The notes under the pieces are model-generated. The model saw only the letters and a list, made by a program, of their open reading frames with translations. It was not told the origin of the DNA and made no database searches. From assembly GCA_910587095.1 (NCBI GenBank), contig CAJUMJ010000043.1, forward strand, positions 6,052 to 70,051: a stretch of 64,000 bases of DNA. Direction: 5' to 3'. The first letter of the stretch is position 1. Each line of letters starts with the position of its first letter. The position numbers and the translations under genes are program-made. This document shows positions 1 to 9,398 of this stretch, in pieces. This stretch comes from an uncultured Lachnospiraceae bacterium. GTDB taxonomy: Bacteria; Bacillota; Clostridia; Lachnospirales; Lachnospiraceae.

Positions 1-503
1 TTAACGCAGACGAAATAAAAAAATATTTAAAATGTTCTGACTTAGAGGCAGCGCAATTAGCAGAAAAACAGCGGGAAGAGCACTTGGAACAGATGCAAGA
101 ATTTTGTTTTGAAACAGTGTTGTCAACAGAACGGAATTTGAAGCTATTAAAACGAGCAAGGGAAAAGGGATATTTTATACGCTGCTATTATATTTTGACA
201 GCGGATTCTATGATTAATGTATGGCGCGTAAAAGCGAGAGTGGAATCTGGGGGACATGATGTGCCGGAAGAAAAGATAATTGCAAGATATGATAAGGCGT
301 TGGCTCTGGTTAAGGATGTAATCAAAGTTTGCGATATTTGCCATATATATGATAATTCTGCCAGTAGACCTTTTCGTATATTTAAGAAGCGAAAAGAACA
401 GACATATTTTGATGAGTGTGATGATTGGCACTATGAAGATATATGTGCTTTGACGGATATTTCAAATATGGAAAGAAGAAATTTGAACCAGATCATAGAG
501 TAG
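1..503 (+). CDS. Zeta-toxin-like P-loop ATPase, 5' end cut by window
   Basis: The frame is open from base 3 to the TAG at 501-503, giving 166 residues of the C-terminal part of a zeta-toxin/predicted ABC-type ATPase (COG4185-like). Recognisable family blocks are NADEIKKYL, FETVLST, the segment GYFIRCYYIL and RVESGGHDVPEEKIIARY, the last being a substrate/nucleotide-site block of this family. The Walker A motif must lie upstream of the window, so whether the enzyme is intact cannot be judged. It lies 78 bases before hsdR on the same strand and may be co-transcribed with it. Zeta-family proteins are kinases, sometimes toxins; no antitoxin gene is visible here. The family assignment is fairly sure, the biological role is not. 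Confidence 0.75.
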   Translation, partial: NADEIKKYLKCSDLEAAQLAEKQREEHLEQMQEFCFETVLSTERNLKLLKRAREKGYFIRCYYILTADSMINVWRVKARVESGGHDVPEEKIIARYDKALALVKDVIKVCDICHIYDNSASRPFRIFKKRKEQTYFDECDDWHYEDICALTDISNMERRNLNQIIE

Positions 504-581
504 TTAATATTTACGAGAGAGGAAATGAGTAAAAGTCGCTACATGCAGCAATTTTTTTAAATCAATTTGTGGAGGAAACTC

Positions 582-3500
582 ATGAGCATAACAGTTACCA
601 CAGAAAAGCAGTTCGAATCAGACATTGAGGCATTTCTTATATCAGACGTAGGCGGATATACAAAGGGAAACGGAACATATAATCCGAAACTGGGTTTATA
701 TCCAGATAAACTGATTTCTTTTGTGAAACGTACCCAGCCAAGAGAGTGGACGGCATTTGAACGACAGAACGACATAGATCCTGTGCGCAAATTCTGTGTT
801 GCTTTTAATAATGCCTGTGATATGGACGGAGTGCTTCATGTTTTGCGAAACGGATTTAAGCACAGAGGCACTACCTTTAAAGTCTGCTATTTTAAGCCGG
901 AGTCTGCATTGAACGACACAGCAGGGATTCGCTATGCGGAAAATGAAGCAGAGTGCTATCGGCAATGGTATTATTCTGCTGATACGAAAAAGTCGGTGGA
1001 CATGGTGCTTGTGGTGAATGGTATTCCGGTGTTTGCTTTTGAACTGAAAAACCAGTACACAGGGCAGAATGTAGACAATGCCAAAACTCAATGGATGTAT
1101 GACAGAGATCCACGAGAGTTATGTTTTCAGTTTAATAAAAGAATCTTGGCGTATTTTTGTGTAGACCACACAGAAGTCTGGATGACAACGAGACTGGCAG
1201 GAAAAGACACTTATTTTTTACCTTTTAATCAAGGCTCTAATGGAGCCGGTTCGGATGGCGGTGCGGGGAATCCCCCAAATCCAAACGGGTATCCAACGGC
1301 ATATCTTTGGGAAAATGTATTCCAGAAAGACAGTATGCTGGATATGATCCAGAAGTTTATCAATTTGCAGAAAAAGAAGACATTGATATTCCCGCGTTAC
1401 CATCAGTTAGATGTAGTTCGGAAGCTTATTGCGGATGTAAGGGAAAATGGGGCAGGAAAGAATTACCTTATTCAGCATAGCGCCGGTTCCGGTAAATCCA
1501 ATTCTATCGCGTGGACAGCATACCGTCTTGCATCGCTTTTCAATGAAAATAATAAGCCAATATTTTCCAGTGTGATCGTTGTGACAGACCGAACGGTATT
1601 GGACGCGCAGCTTCAGGAGACAATTTCAGGCTTTGACCATAAATTAGGTGCAATAGCAACCATAGGAGAAGATAAAAACTCTCAGGATTTAAAAAACGCA
1701 ATCAATGAAGGTGTGCGTATTATTGTTACGACTTTGCAAAAATTTCCGGTAATTTATACGGAAGTTAATAAGGCAAATGGAAGATGCTTTGCTGTGATTG
1801 TGGATGAGGCACATTCTTCTCAGACGGGCAGTTCTGCACTTAAATTGAAGACTGCGCTGGCAGATACGGAAGAAGCTTTGCGGGAGTATGCGGAGCGTGA
1901 AGGCTTGGCGGAGGAAGAAGTTGACCCGGAGGACAGGCTTGTAAAAGAAATGATTGCCCAAGGCAAGCATAAGAATTTGTCCTTTTTTGCGTTTACTGCT
2001 ACGCCAAAGGCGACCACGCTGGAAATGTTTGGGCAGGAACAGGAGGACGGATCGTTTCATCCGTTCCATGTGTATAGCATGAGACAGGCGATTGAGGAGA
2101 AATTTATTCTGGATGTTCTTCAGAATTACATGACCTACAATACTTGTTTTAGAATTGCAAAAACCGTGGTAGATAATCCTGATGTTCCCTCCAGCAGGGC
2201 GGCAAAGGTCATCCGTAAATATCAGGAATTGCATCCGTATAATATCAGCCAGAAATCGCAGATTATTGTGGAGACATTTAAGAGTACCACGAGGCATAAG
2301 ATTGACGGCAAGGGAAAGATGATGGTGATCACATCATCCAGACTGGCGGCTGTCCGCTATTACCATGAAATCAAACGCTACATTGAAGAAAAGAAATATG
2401 ACGATGTGAATATTCTGGTGGCTTTTTCCGGTGCGATTGACGATAAGGGAGAGGAATATACGGAATCAAAACTGAATGTACGCAAAGACGGTTCTCATAT
2501 CTCGGAGCATCAGACGAAAGCGGAGTTCCATGACAATTTTAATGTGCTTATTGTAGCGGAAAAGTATCAGACAGGGTTTGATGAGCCGCTCTTACATACG
2601 ATGATTGTGGACAAGAGGTTAAAGAATGTGAAAGCAGTACAGACCTTATCCCGGCTGAATCGCACTTGCGAGGGCAAGACAGATACTTTTGTATTAGATT
2701 TTGTAAATAAGGCGGAGGATATCAAGGACGCGTTTCAGCCGTTCTATCAGGAAACATTTTTACAGGAAGAAGTAAATACGGATTTATTATACCAGACACA
2801 GAGAGATTTGCGGGCGTATGGCATTTACTCGGATGAGGATATCAAAGCTTTTACAGACGAGTATTACAAAAAAGGCAGGCAGGATGACAGGGCAATGGGG
2901 CGGATGAGTAGCATTTTGCTTCCCGTTTCCAGCCGCTACAATAAAAAGACGCAAAATGAAAGATACCAATTCCGCAGACAGGTACGGAATTTGATTAAAT
3001 GGTATAGTTACATATCGCAGATTCTTCGGATGTTTGATAAAGAGCTGCAAAAGGAATATGTATTTTGTTCATACTTAATCGGCTTATTGCCGAAAGACCC
3101 TGTAGAGCTGATTGACTTGGAGGGTAAGCTGAAACTGGAATATTATAAGCTGCAAAAAACATTTCAGGGCGAAATTGCTTTAGATGAAGCGAAGACCGTA
3201 TATGTTCCGGCGAAGCACAAAGGTGTGAGGGGGATGGATGAAAAAGCGCCTTTGGATGAGGTGATTGCGAAAATTAACGAAAAATTTAAGGGCAATTTCA
3301 CAGAAGGAGATAAGGTTATTCTGTCAGCGCTCCGGGATAAACTGCTTTCTGATAAGAAACTGAAAAAGATGGCGCAGTCCTCTGATCCGCAGATTTTTGT
3401 CGAAAGTATTTTCCCTAAAGCATTTGGTACGGCAGCGCAGGATGGATATATGGAGGCGCAGGAATCATATCAGAGCTTGTTTGAGGATACGGCAAAATAT

Positions 3501-3656
3501 AATGCGTTTATGAGTGCGTTGGCGGAAATTGTGTATAGGGAGATGAGAAAGAAGGACATAAAGGCTTTGGATGAACCCGGCGCTTATACATATGATATGC
3601 CGCAGAATTTGTCTATGGTGGCGGAGAGGCCGGCTGCGTATGGAAATCAGGAATGA
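582..3656 (+). CDS. hsdR: Type I restriction enzyme R subunit
   Basis: The product (1024 aa) is the motor/nuclease subunit of a type I restriction-modification complex; it translocates DNA with ATP and cuts far from the recognition site. The N-terminal PD-(D/E)XK nuclease shows VDMVLVVNGIPVFAFELKN (ELK near residue 153). The SF2 helicase follows: Walker A SAGSGKSNS near 302, DEAH (VDEAHSSQTGS) near 407, FTATPK, and the late motif QTLSRLNR. The C-terminal helical region completes a normal family length. I chose ATG 582 because GGAGG (571-575) is 6 bases upstream; the longer TTG start at 567 has no such site. hsdM and hsdS are not in the window and are expected to the left. A bidirectional terminator ends the unit. 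Confidence 0.93.
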   Translation: MSITVTTEKQFESDIEAFLISDVGGYTKGNGTYNPKLGLYPDKLISFVKRTQPREWTAFERQNDIDPVRKFCVAFNNACDMDGVLHVLRNGFKHRGTTFKVCYFKPESALNDTAGIRYAENEAECYRQWYYSADTKKSVDMVLVVNGIPVFAFELKNQYTGQNVDNAKTQWMYDRDPRELCFQFNKRILAYFCVDHTEVWMTTRLAGKDTYFLPFNQGSNGAGSDGGAGNPPNPNGYPTAYLWENVFQKDSMLDMIQKFINLQKKKTLIFPRYHQLDVVRKLIADVRENGAGKNYLIQHSAGSGKSNSIAWTAYRLASLFNENNKPIFSSVIVVTDRTVLDAQLQETISGFDHKLGAIATIGEDKNSQDLKNAINEGVRIIVTTLQKFPVIYTEVNKANGRCFAVIVDEAHSSQTGSSALKLKTALADTEEALREYAEREGLAEEEVDPEDRLVKEMIAQGKHKNLSFFAFTATPKATTLEMFGQEQEDGSFHPFHVYSMRQAIEEKFILDVLQNYMTYNTCFRIAKTVVDNPDVPSSRAAKVIRKYQELHPYNISQKSQIIVETFKSTTRHKIDGKGKMMVITSSRLAAVRYYHEIKRYIEEKKYDDVNILVAFSGAIDDKGEEYTESKLNVRKDGSHISEHQTKAEFHDNFNVLIVAEKYQTGFDEPLLHTMIVDKRLKNVKAVQTLSRLNRTCEGKTDTFVLDFVNKAEDIKDAFQPFYQETFLQEEVNTDLLYQTQRDLRAYGIYSDEDIKAFTDEYYKKGRQDDRAMGRMSSILLPVSSRYNKKTQNERYQFRRQVRNLIKWYSYISQILRMFDKELQKEYVFCSYLIGLLPKDPVELIDLEGKLKLEYYKLQKTFQGEIALDEAKTVYVPAKHKGVRGMDEKAPLDEVIAKINEKFKGNFTEGDKVILSALRDKLLSDKKLKKMAQSSDPQIFVESIFPKAFGTAAQDGYMEAQESYQSLFEDTAKYNAFMSALAEIVYREMRKKDIKALDEPGAYTYDMPQNLSMVAERPAAYGNQE

Positions 3657-3666
3657 ACTCCAACAT

Positions 3667-3702
3667 AAAAAACACACCGATTTTTCCTTCGGTGTGTTTT
3701 TT
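3667..3702. terminator. Bidirectional rho-independent terminator
   Basis: A 14-bp perfect stem (arms 3667-3680 and 3689-3702, core ACACACCGA/TCGGTGTGT) with an 8-base loop has A-runs on the left and T-runs on the right, so it can stop transcription of hsdR and, on the other strand, of the convergent chemoreceptor gene. Confidence 0.9.
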
Positions 3703-3748
3703 CATGTTGCAAATGTAAAATCTACAGAGCAATAACGTGGGAGCGGGA

Positions 3749-5782
3749 TCACTTGCACAGCTCAAATTTTTGGACCATTTTATTTAATATTTCCGCCTGT
3801 GCGGCCAGCTCTTCCGAGGTTGCGGAGGTTTCCTCTGAGGCTGCGGAGTTATCCTGTATTCCATGGGTGATCTCTTCTATACCAACGCGGAGCTGTTTCA
3901 TGTTTTCCGCTTGAACAGACGCGCCTTCGGCTGTATTTTGAATCATTTCGTTTACCTGGTTGACGGCGTCTACAGATTCCTTCAGGGAATTCATGGCTCC
4001 ATTGGCAATCGCATTGCCTTTGATGATCTCTTCCATGGAGATTTCGATCAGCTCTCTGGTATTGTTTGCAGCCTTGGAGCTTTCCTGCGCCAGCTTTCCA
4101 ATTTCATCGGCAACCACCGCAAAACCTTTTCCGGCCTCGCCTGCGCGGGCGGCTTCGATGGAAGCGTTCAATGAAAGGAGATTTGTCTGGGAGGCAATCT
4201 CTTCAATTGTCTGAATAATGCCGACCACTTGCTGGGATGTCTCTTGGATTTTGTTCATGGCATCCATCATCAGTTTCATCTTTTCCTGGTTTTCTTCGAT
4301 CATCGAGGCTGCCTGTGCGGTTGCCTGTGCGGAAGCTTCCGCTTCCCTGCGGCTGTTCTCTACCTGATCCGCAACAGTGGCTGTGGTTGCGGCAATCTCT
4401 TCAATAGACGAAGCCTGTTCCTGCGCCCCCTCGGCCAGCATTTGAGAGGCGGAGGCCAGCTCGCTGGCTCCCACGGATACCTGGTCGGCACTTTCGTTGA
4501 TCCCCACCATGACCTGATTCATGGAATCGGAGATATTCAAAAGCGCGGTCTTGATCTTCTGGAACTCACCCACGTAATCGTACTGCAGATCGACGCGAAG
4601 TTTCCCATCGGCAATTTGGGAAAGCACTTGCGAGGTTTCGTCAATATATGCGATATATTCTTTTAGTCGGTCAACGGTTTTCTGGAAGGAATCTCCCAAT
4701 TCCCCAATTTCATCCTCGCTGGTGATATGGATGTCAACGTCCAGATTCCCGGCGGCAAGCTGCTGTGCCGTATGATTCAGTTCCAGAATCGGCTGTGTCA
4801 GCTTGTTTGCGCTCTTTTTGATGCTTAGGGCAATCAATACAATACCTGCAGCGAAAATAATGATCAGTGCCACAATCATCGCGATCAGTACAGAGTAGTA
4901 CTCTGACAAGGGCATATTGCTCAGTACAACGTAACCGGTATCTCCGGCATATTGCAGGGAGCCGTACTTGGTGAGGCCGTCTACTTTGTACTTCAAAAAC
5001 GCATTCGTCTTTGAAGCGATCGCGCTGCGGACATTCTCGGAGACATTCACATCGCTGATATTCTTTTGGATAATATCCTGATCAGGGTGGTAAAGGAAGG
5101 TGCCGTTCTCAGACAGCAACAGCATATATCCCTTGCGTCCGATCTTATATTCGCTCATAATCTCTGTCATATGATCCAGAGCGATATCCATACCAACGGC
5201 TCCAAGGACTTCGCCGGTAGCGTCGTCATAAACGGGCGAGGCGGCGCTTAAGATCAGCTTGCTGGTGGAGGAATCCACATAGGGCTCTGTCAGGACCGTT
5301 TTCTTTTCGGTAATGCAGCCGTACCATCCGCGTCCCGTGATATCCCAGCCTTCTTCGCTCACAAATCCGTCGGACTGTGCCAATGCGCTTGCATCCAGGT
5401 CGGAGATCCATACGGCCATGACATTTCCCTTGTCGGTATTTGCGATTTTTATGAGATTATCCATAACGGTATCCATTTTTTCCGCTTGGAGGATATTGTC
5501 TCCGGGCTTGGTTTGCAGCATGACGCTTTTAATTTCAGGATTGACGGACAACTGCTCGGTGCTTTTGGTATACTGTTCAAGAAATCCGGTCAACTGGTTG
5601 GCAGCAGCATTGGATTCCTGGGTCAATTCTTTTTCTTTTGACGTGATGATCAGCCATCCAACCATACAAATGGCGACCACTGCTATCAGAAAAAGCACAA
5701 AGATGACACTTCCTCCGATTTGCCGGAGAATTTCATCTGCTATTTTTTTCCTGGAATTGTTTTTTTTCTTTTGATGTTTCAT
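3749..5782 (-). CDS. Methyl-accepting chemotaxis protein (dCache, HAMP, MCP signal)
   Basis: The 677-aa protein is a transmembrane chemoreceptor that passes ligand signals to CheA/CheW. After a basic N-terminus, membrane helix 1 lies near residues 23-45. The extracellular part has dCache features (GRGWYGCITEKKTVLTEPYV and GAVGMDIALDHM). Helix 2 (VLIAMIVALIIIFAAGIVLI) is followed by a HAMP domain and a long cytoplasmic hairpin whose tip reads IASQTNLLSLNASIEAARAG. The start at 5782 (MKHQKKK) is favoured over the longer frame because a GGGGGAG site lies just upstream. It is a single gene, convergent with hsdR. Its presence fits the flagellin and csrA genes 40 kb away. The ligand is unknown; dCache receptors often bind amino acids or other small metabolites. 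Confidence 0.93.
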   Translation of the reverse strand: MKHQKKKNNSRKKIADEILRQIGGSVIFVLFLIAVVAICMVGWLIITSKEKELTQESNAAANQLTGFLEQYTKSTEQLSVNPEIKSVMLQTKPGDNILQAEKMDTVMDNLIKIANTDKGNVMAVWISDLDASALAQSDGFVSEEGWDITGRGWYGCITEKKTVLTEPYVDSSTSKLILSAASPVYDDATGEVLGAVGMDIALDHMTEIMSEYKIGRKGYMLLLSENGTFLYHPDQDIIQKNISDVNVSENVRSAIASKTNAFLKYKVDGLTKYGSLQYAGDTGYVVLSNMPLSEYYSVLIAMIVALIIIFAAGIVLIALSIKKSANKLTQPILELNHTAQQLAAGNLDVDIHITSEDEIGELGDSFQKTVDRLKEYIAYIDETSQVLSQIADGKLRVDLQYDYVGEFQKIKTALLNISDSMNQVMVGINESADQVSVGASELASASQMLAEGAQEQASSIEEIAATTATVADQVENSRREAEASAQATAQAASMIEENQEKMKLMMDAMNKIQETSQQVVGIIQTIEEIASQTNLLSLNASIEAARAGEAGKGFAVVADEIGKLAQESSKAANNTRELIEISMEEIIKGNAIANGAMNSLKESVDAVNQVNEMIQNTAEGASVQAENMKQLRVGIEEITHGIQDNSAASEETSATSEELAAQAEILNKMVQKFELCK

Positions 5783-6124
5783 AATGCTCCCCCATGTACA
5801 TTTTATTTTTTCTTCTATTCTACTGCTAATTTTCTGTAAATACAATAAAAAATATATTTTTTTGACAGAATTTTTGGGCAAAATCAACAAATTATATTCG
5901 GGGTATGGGGGGACGAGCGGATCGTGTGGCGGGAAAAGGGAGAGCGATTCCTATCTTTGTCCCATTCTGTGAGTGGCCAGGGATGATTCGGAAAGTTTTC
6001 GGGAATAAAGAATTTTTACTAACGACTATCATTATAGCGGTCAAGTGTGGTAAAATGTTTATAATGTCATCTACTACGGGCAGGGAAATGGCGAGACAAT
6101 CAGCATTTGGAGGGAGACGCCGAA
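5783..6124. other. Divergent intergenic region, chemoreceptor / FapA gene
   Basis: These 342 bases separate two divergently oriented genes. The left half is AT-rich with T and A runs and should hold the minus-strand promoter of the chemoreceptor, but no box pair is convincing. On the plus strand a TATAAT at 6060-6065 is a possible -10 for the downstream gene without a good -35. Short overlapping open frames here look spurious. Confidence 0.5.
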
Positions 6125-8224
6125 ATGGAGAAGCAAAAAGAAGAAACCAATCCATATCAGTCATTTAAGGAAAATTCCGAATATGATGGAGCAAATCAAC
6201 AGGAGCTTCGTTTTCCCATGATGGAAAATGACGAGTACAGGAAAGCCCAGCGTCAGGAGATCAAGCGAGGCAAGGAGGAGGGGCTGGATGTGTCCCTTTA
6301 TTCTAATCCGCAGTATAACTGGCTGCAAATGGAGGAGATTCGTATGGGACTTAGGGACAAGGTGGATGCCTCCGTCTATGCGGATCCTGCTTATAATTAT
6401 GAGACGATGAGGCAGATCAGGCTTTCTCTCTATTCCGGGATAGATTTGATTCCTTATCTGAAAAGGGGATTTGTGGATGATGATCTGGAGGAGATTCGGT
6501 TTGCGCTGGCGAACAGGCTGCCGATTGACCGGTGGCTGAAGGACAATATGTGCGCGCCTCAGATTCACGAGATACGGGTCGGTCTTTGCGAGGATATAGA
6601 TATTTCTCCTTATGCCGACATCGGATATAACTGGATGCAGATGCAGGAGATCCGATTGGGCATTGAGAAAAGGCTGGACGTGTCGATATATACGAATCAC
6701 CTGTACAATCATGCGCAGATGCGGGAGATCCGTCTCGGACTGGAAGCGGGGCTTGATGTTTCGTCCTATTGCAGCCTGGTCTACTCGGCCACGGATATGA
6801 AGGAGAAACGAAACGCCGTTTTGCGGGCGAAGAAGGAAAAGAGCGCACGTGCCGACTCGTTGAGGAAAAAGGAGTTTTCCATTTCCATAGAAGAGAACGG
6901 AAATAAGGCATATGCTTATATTCCGTGGATCACCGGCAATGTGGTGACAAAAGAAGATATTTACGAGGATTTGGAAAGGCGTGAGATTGTTTTCGGAATC
7001 AAGCACGAGGCGATTTCCTACCTGATTGACAAAAGAAGGTATAATGAGAGGATACTGATTGCCGAGGGGATTCCGGCCGTGAAGGGCGATGACGGCTGGT
7101 TCGAGTGGTTTGTCAGACTGGATTTGCCGCGTATTCCGGCGCCTCTCCCGGACGGCGGCGTCGACTATGTCAATATAGAAGCTTTTGAGATGGTTGACGA
7201 GGGGGAAAAGATCGCTTTTTATCATCGTGCGAAAGAGGGAAGCAGCGGAAAAAACGTGTACGGGGAAACGATACATGCCGAAGGCGGAACGGAGAAGAAA
7301 GCCTTGCGTGGCGTGGGCTTTCAGATCGAACCGGACGGGGTTACTTATGTCTCCAAAATGAACGGGAAATTTGAGTTTACGGGCGGGCGCATACTGATTA
7401 CGAATATGCTTGTTGTCCGGGAGGATGTGACTGCCGTGACGGGTAAGCTGGAGGTGGACGGCTCCGTATATGTGATTGGCAGCATTTATTCCGGCGGCTA
7501 TATTAAGGCGACGGGGGACATTATTATTGAACACAATGTAGAGACGGGGCGGCTGATCGCGGGCGGGAACGTCATGATCAAAAAGGGAAGCTGTTCCAAG
7601 AACGACTGTTTTATCGATGCCGGCGGCGAGGTTTCGGGGAGCTATTTCGAGGCGGCTAATATCAATGCAGGAGGCAATGTCAAGGCCAACTATATTATGA
7701 ACAGTGTGATTAACACGATGGGCCGGGTAACCGTGTCGGGCAGCAAGGGGATGCTTCTCGGCGGCAAGATCAGCGCGGTGCGGGGCGTGGATACTTACAA
7801 TTTGGGTAATCGCCTGCATCTGAAAACGGTGCTGGACATCGGCAGAAACGATTTATATGCAAAAGAACACGCGGCATATGAGAAAAAGAGGGATAAGATT
7901 CTTGAGGATATGAAAGCCCTGGAGGAGGAGTGGGAAAAAATATTACAGATGGAGGAAGTCGGCAGAGCGGTGCCGGAGGAGATACAGCGCAGAATCCATG
8001 CGGCAATGGAGGTACAGGGCCAGAGGCTGGCGGAGCTGGACGGTGAGGACAGCAAATTAACCAATCTGACCGGGCAGGCGGCCAAAGAACCTGTAATTGT
8101 CAGGGGAAGAGCTTACGAGGGAAGCGTGGTTGTGCTCAATGGTATCAAATATACGCTGACTTCGGAAGTGCGCAGAGTGCTCTTTAAGCTTCGGAATAAG
8201 CAGGTAGTGATGGTGGCGTTATAA
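6125..8224 (+). CDS. FapA/DUF342 family protein with N-terminal 26-residue repeats
   Basis: The 699-aa protein has two parts. Residues about 38-220 hold seven tandem units of about 26 residues with the pattern QMxEIRxGLxxxLDVSxY....YN, followed by a partial eighth. After a Lys-rich linker, residues about 250-600 match the FapA (DUF342) domain, including EGSSGKNVYGE and a right-handed beta-helix region rich in GG turns (YSGGYIKATGDIIIEHN). The end is a coiled coil. ATG 6125 is chosen since AGGGAG precedes it at a suitable distance; TTG 6107 has none. FapA proteins are linked to polar flagella or cell-surface assembly in some bacteria, but the function here is unknown. The HD-GYP response regulator follows after 45 bases, so the two may be co-expressed. 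Confidence 0.8.
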   Translation: MEKQKEETNPYQSFKENSEYDGANQQELRFPMMENDEYRKAQRQEIKRGKEEGLDVSLYSNPQYNWLQMEEIRMGLRDKVDASVYADPAYNYETMRQIRLSLYSGIDLIPYLKRGFVDDDLEEIRFALANRLPIDRWLKDNMCAPQIHEIRVGLCEDIDISPYADIGYNWMQMQEIRLGIEKRLDVSIYTNHLYNHAQMREIRLGLEAGLDVSSYCSLVYSATDMKEKRNAVLRAKKEKSARADSLRKKEFSISIEENGNKAYAYIPWITGNVVTKEDIYEDLERREIVFGIKHEAISYLIDKRRYNERILIAEGIPAVKGDDGWFEWFVRLDLPRIPAPLPDGGVDYVNIEAFEMVDEGEKIAFYHRAKEGSSGKNVYGETIHAEGGTEKKALRGVGFQIEPDGVTYVSKMNGKFEFTGGRILITNMLVVREDVTAVTGKLEVDGSVYVIGSIYSGGYIKATGDIIIEHNVETGRLIAGGNVMIKKGSCSKNDCFIDAGGEVSGSYFEAANINAGGNVKANYIMNSVINTMGRVTVSGSKGMLLGGKISAVRGVDTYNLGNRLHLKTVLDIGRNDLYAKEHAAYEKKRDKILEDMKALEEEWEKILQMEEVGRAVPEEIQRRIHAAMEVQGQRLAELDGEDSKLTNLTGQAAKEPVIVRGRAYEGSVVVLNGIKYTLTSEVRRVLFKLRNKQVVMVAL

Positions 8225-8269
8225 TCAATAAAAGTGCTGTACAAAATATAAAGAAAGCATAGGAAAATC

Positions 8270-9370
8270 ATGAAACGTGACACGATTTTAATTTTTGAAG
8301 ACAATGAGATTGACCGGGAAATTCTTGCGGAGCTGTTTCGCTCGGATTACAAAATACTGGAGGCTGCCAACGGCAAGGAAGGGATTGCGCTTCTAAACGC
8401 TAATTTTGCGTCTATAGCGATTGCGCTTCTTGATAATCTGATGCCGGTCATGGACGGATTTGCGGTGCTTGAACATCTGAAAGACAAGAGTGTCCTAAAC
8501 AAGATACCGTTTATCATGATAACGGGAGATACTTCGCCTGAATTGGAGAGGAAGGGCTACGAGTATGGGATCGTAAGCTATATCAAGAAGCCCTATCAGG
8601 TGGATGTGGTGAAACAGGTAGTCCACAATGCCGTCGGCTGGTTCCAATACAAGATGCAGCTTGAAATGATGGTGAAAAAACAGAATATCAATATCCAGAA
8701 GCAGAACAGCGTGCTGCGGCAGCAGACGAAAAAGCTGAATCATGTGAACGAAATTTTGATTGATTCCATGAGTAACATTGTGGAGTTTCGAAATATGGAA
8801 TCCAAGCAGCATATCAAAAGAATACGGGAGTATTCCTTATGCCTTGGCAAGAGCGTTATGAAACTGTATCCGGAGTATGAACTGACGCCGGAGAAGCTGA
8901 CGCAGATCGGCTGGGCGTCTTCCCTGCATGATATTGGGAAGATTGCCATTCCGGATACCATTATTTTAAAGCCGGCCAAACTGACCCCGGACGAATTTGA
9001 GCTGATTAAGTCGCATACGACGAAGGGCGCGGAGATCATTCAGCACAGAGTGCGCCTGAACGATCGTGCGATCTACGATTATGCTTACGATATTGCAAGG
9101 CACCATCATGAAAAATATGACGGGAAGGGTTATCCTGACGGTTTGAAGGGGGACGAGATCAGTATTGCGGCGCAGATTGTTTCCCTCGTGGATGTGTATG
9201 ACGCGCTTACCTCGAAGAGGGTCTATAAAATGGCTTATGAGTCGGATAAAGCTTATCAGATGATCTTAAACGGTCACAGCGGCAACTTTTCGCCAAAGCT
9301 CCTCAAGGCGTTTGCGGAGGTGAAACCAAGTTTCGAGCATCTGCTCGCCATGTACCCGGACGAGGACTAA
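8270..9370 (+). CDS. Response regulator with HD-GYP domain
   Basis: The 366-aa protein joins a receiver domain (residues 1-125; acidic pair E10/D11, phospho-acceptor D55 in ALLDNLMPVMDG, conserved KKPY near residue 107) through a helical linker (about 125-165) to an HD-GYP phosphohydrolase domain. The HD pair is in SLHDIGKIAIPD near residue 220 and the GYP block is HHEKYDGKGYPDGL near 283-296. Enzymes of this type hydrolyse cyclic di-GMP, or in some lineages cGAMP, so it probably lowers a cyclic dinucleotide on phosphorylation. No partner histidine kinase is intact in the window; only a kinase relic is present at 17.9 kb. Weak AGGA ribosome site; gap of 45 bases to the FapA gene. Confidence 0.92.
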   Translation: MKRDTILIFEDNEIDREILAELFRSDYKILEAANGKEGIALLNANFASIAIALLDNLMPVMDGFAVLEHLKDKSVLNKIPFIMITGDTSPELERKGYEYGIVSYIKKPYQVDVVKQVVHNAVGWFQYKMQLEMMVKKQNINIQKQNSVLRQQTKKLNHVNEILIDSMSNIVEFRNMESKQHIKRIREYSLCLGKSVMKLYPEYELTPEKLTQIGWASSLHDIGKIAIPDTIILKPAKLTPDEFELIKSHTTKGAEIIQHRVRLNDRAIYDYAYDIARHHHEKYDGKGYPDGLKGDEISIAAQIVSLVDVYDALTSKRVYKMAYESDKAYQMILNGHSGNFSPKLLKAFAEVKPSFEHLLAMYPDED

Positions 9371-9398
9371 CTGTTGCTTCTATAAAAAATAGAATGAT

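Noticed and set aside
6161..7819. Long minus-strand open frame (over 500 codons) opposite the FapA-type gene
   Set aside because: It lies wholly antisense to a protein with clear domains, lacks a ribosome site, and its translation is His/Arg-rich low-complexity typical of shadow frames.
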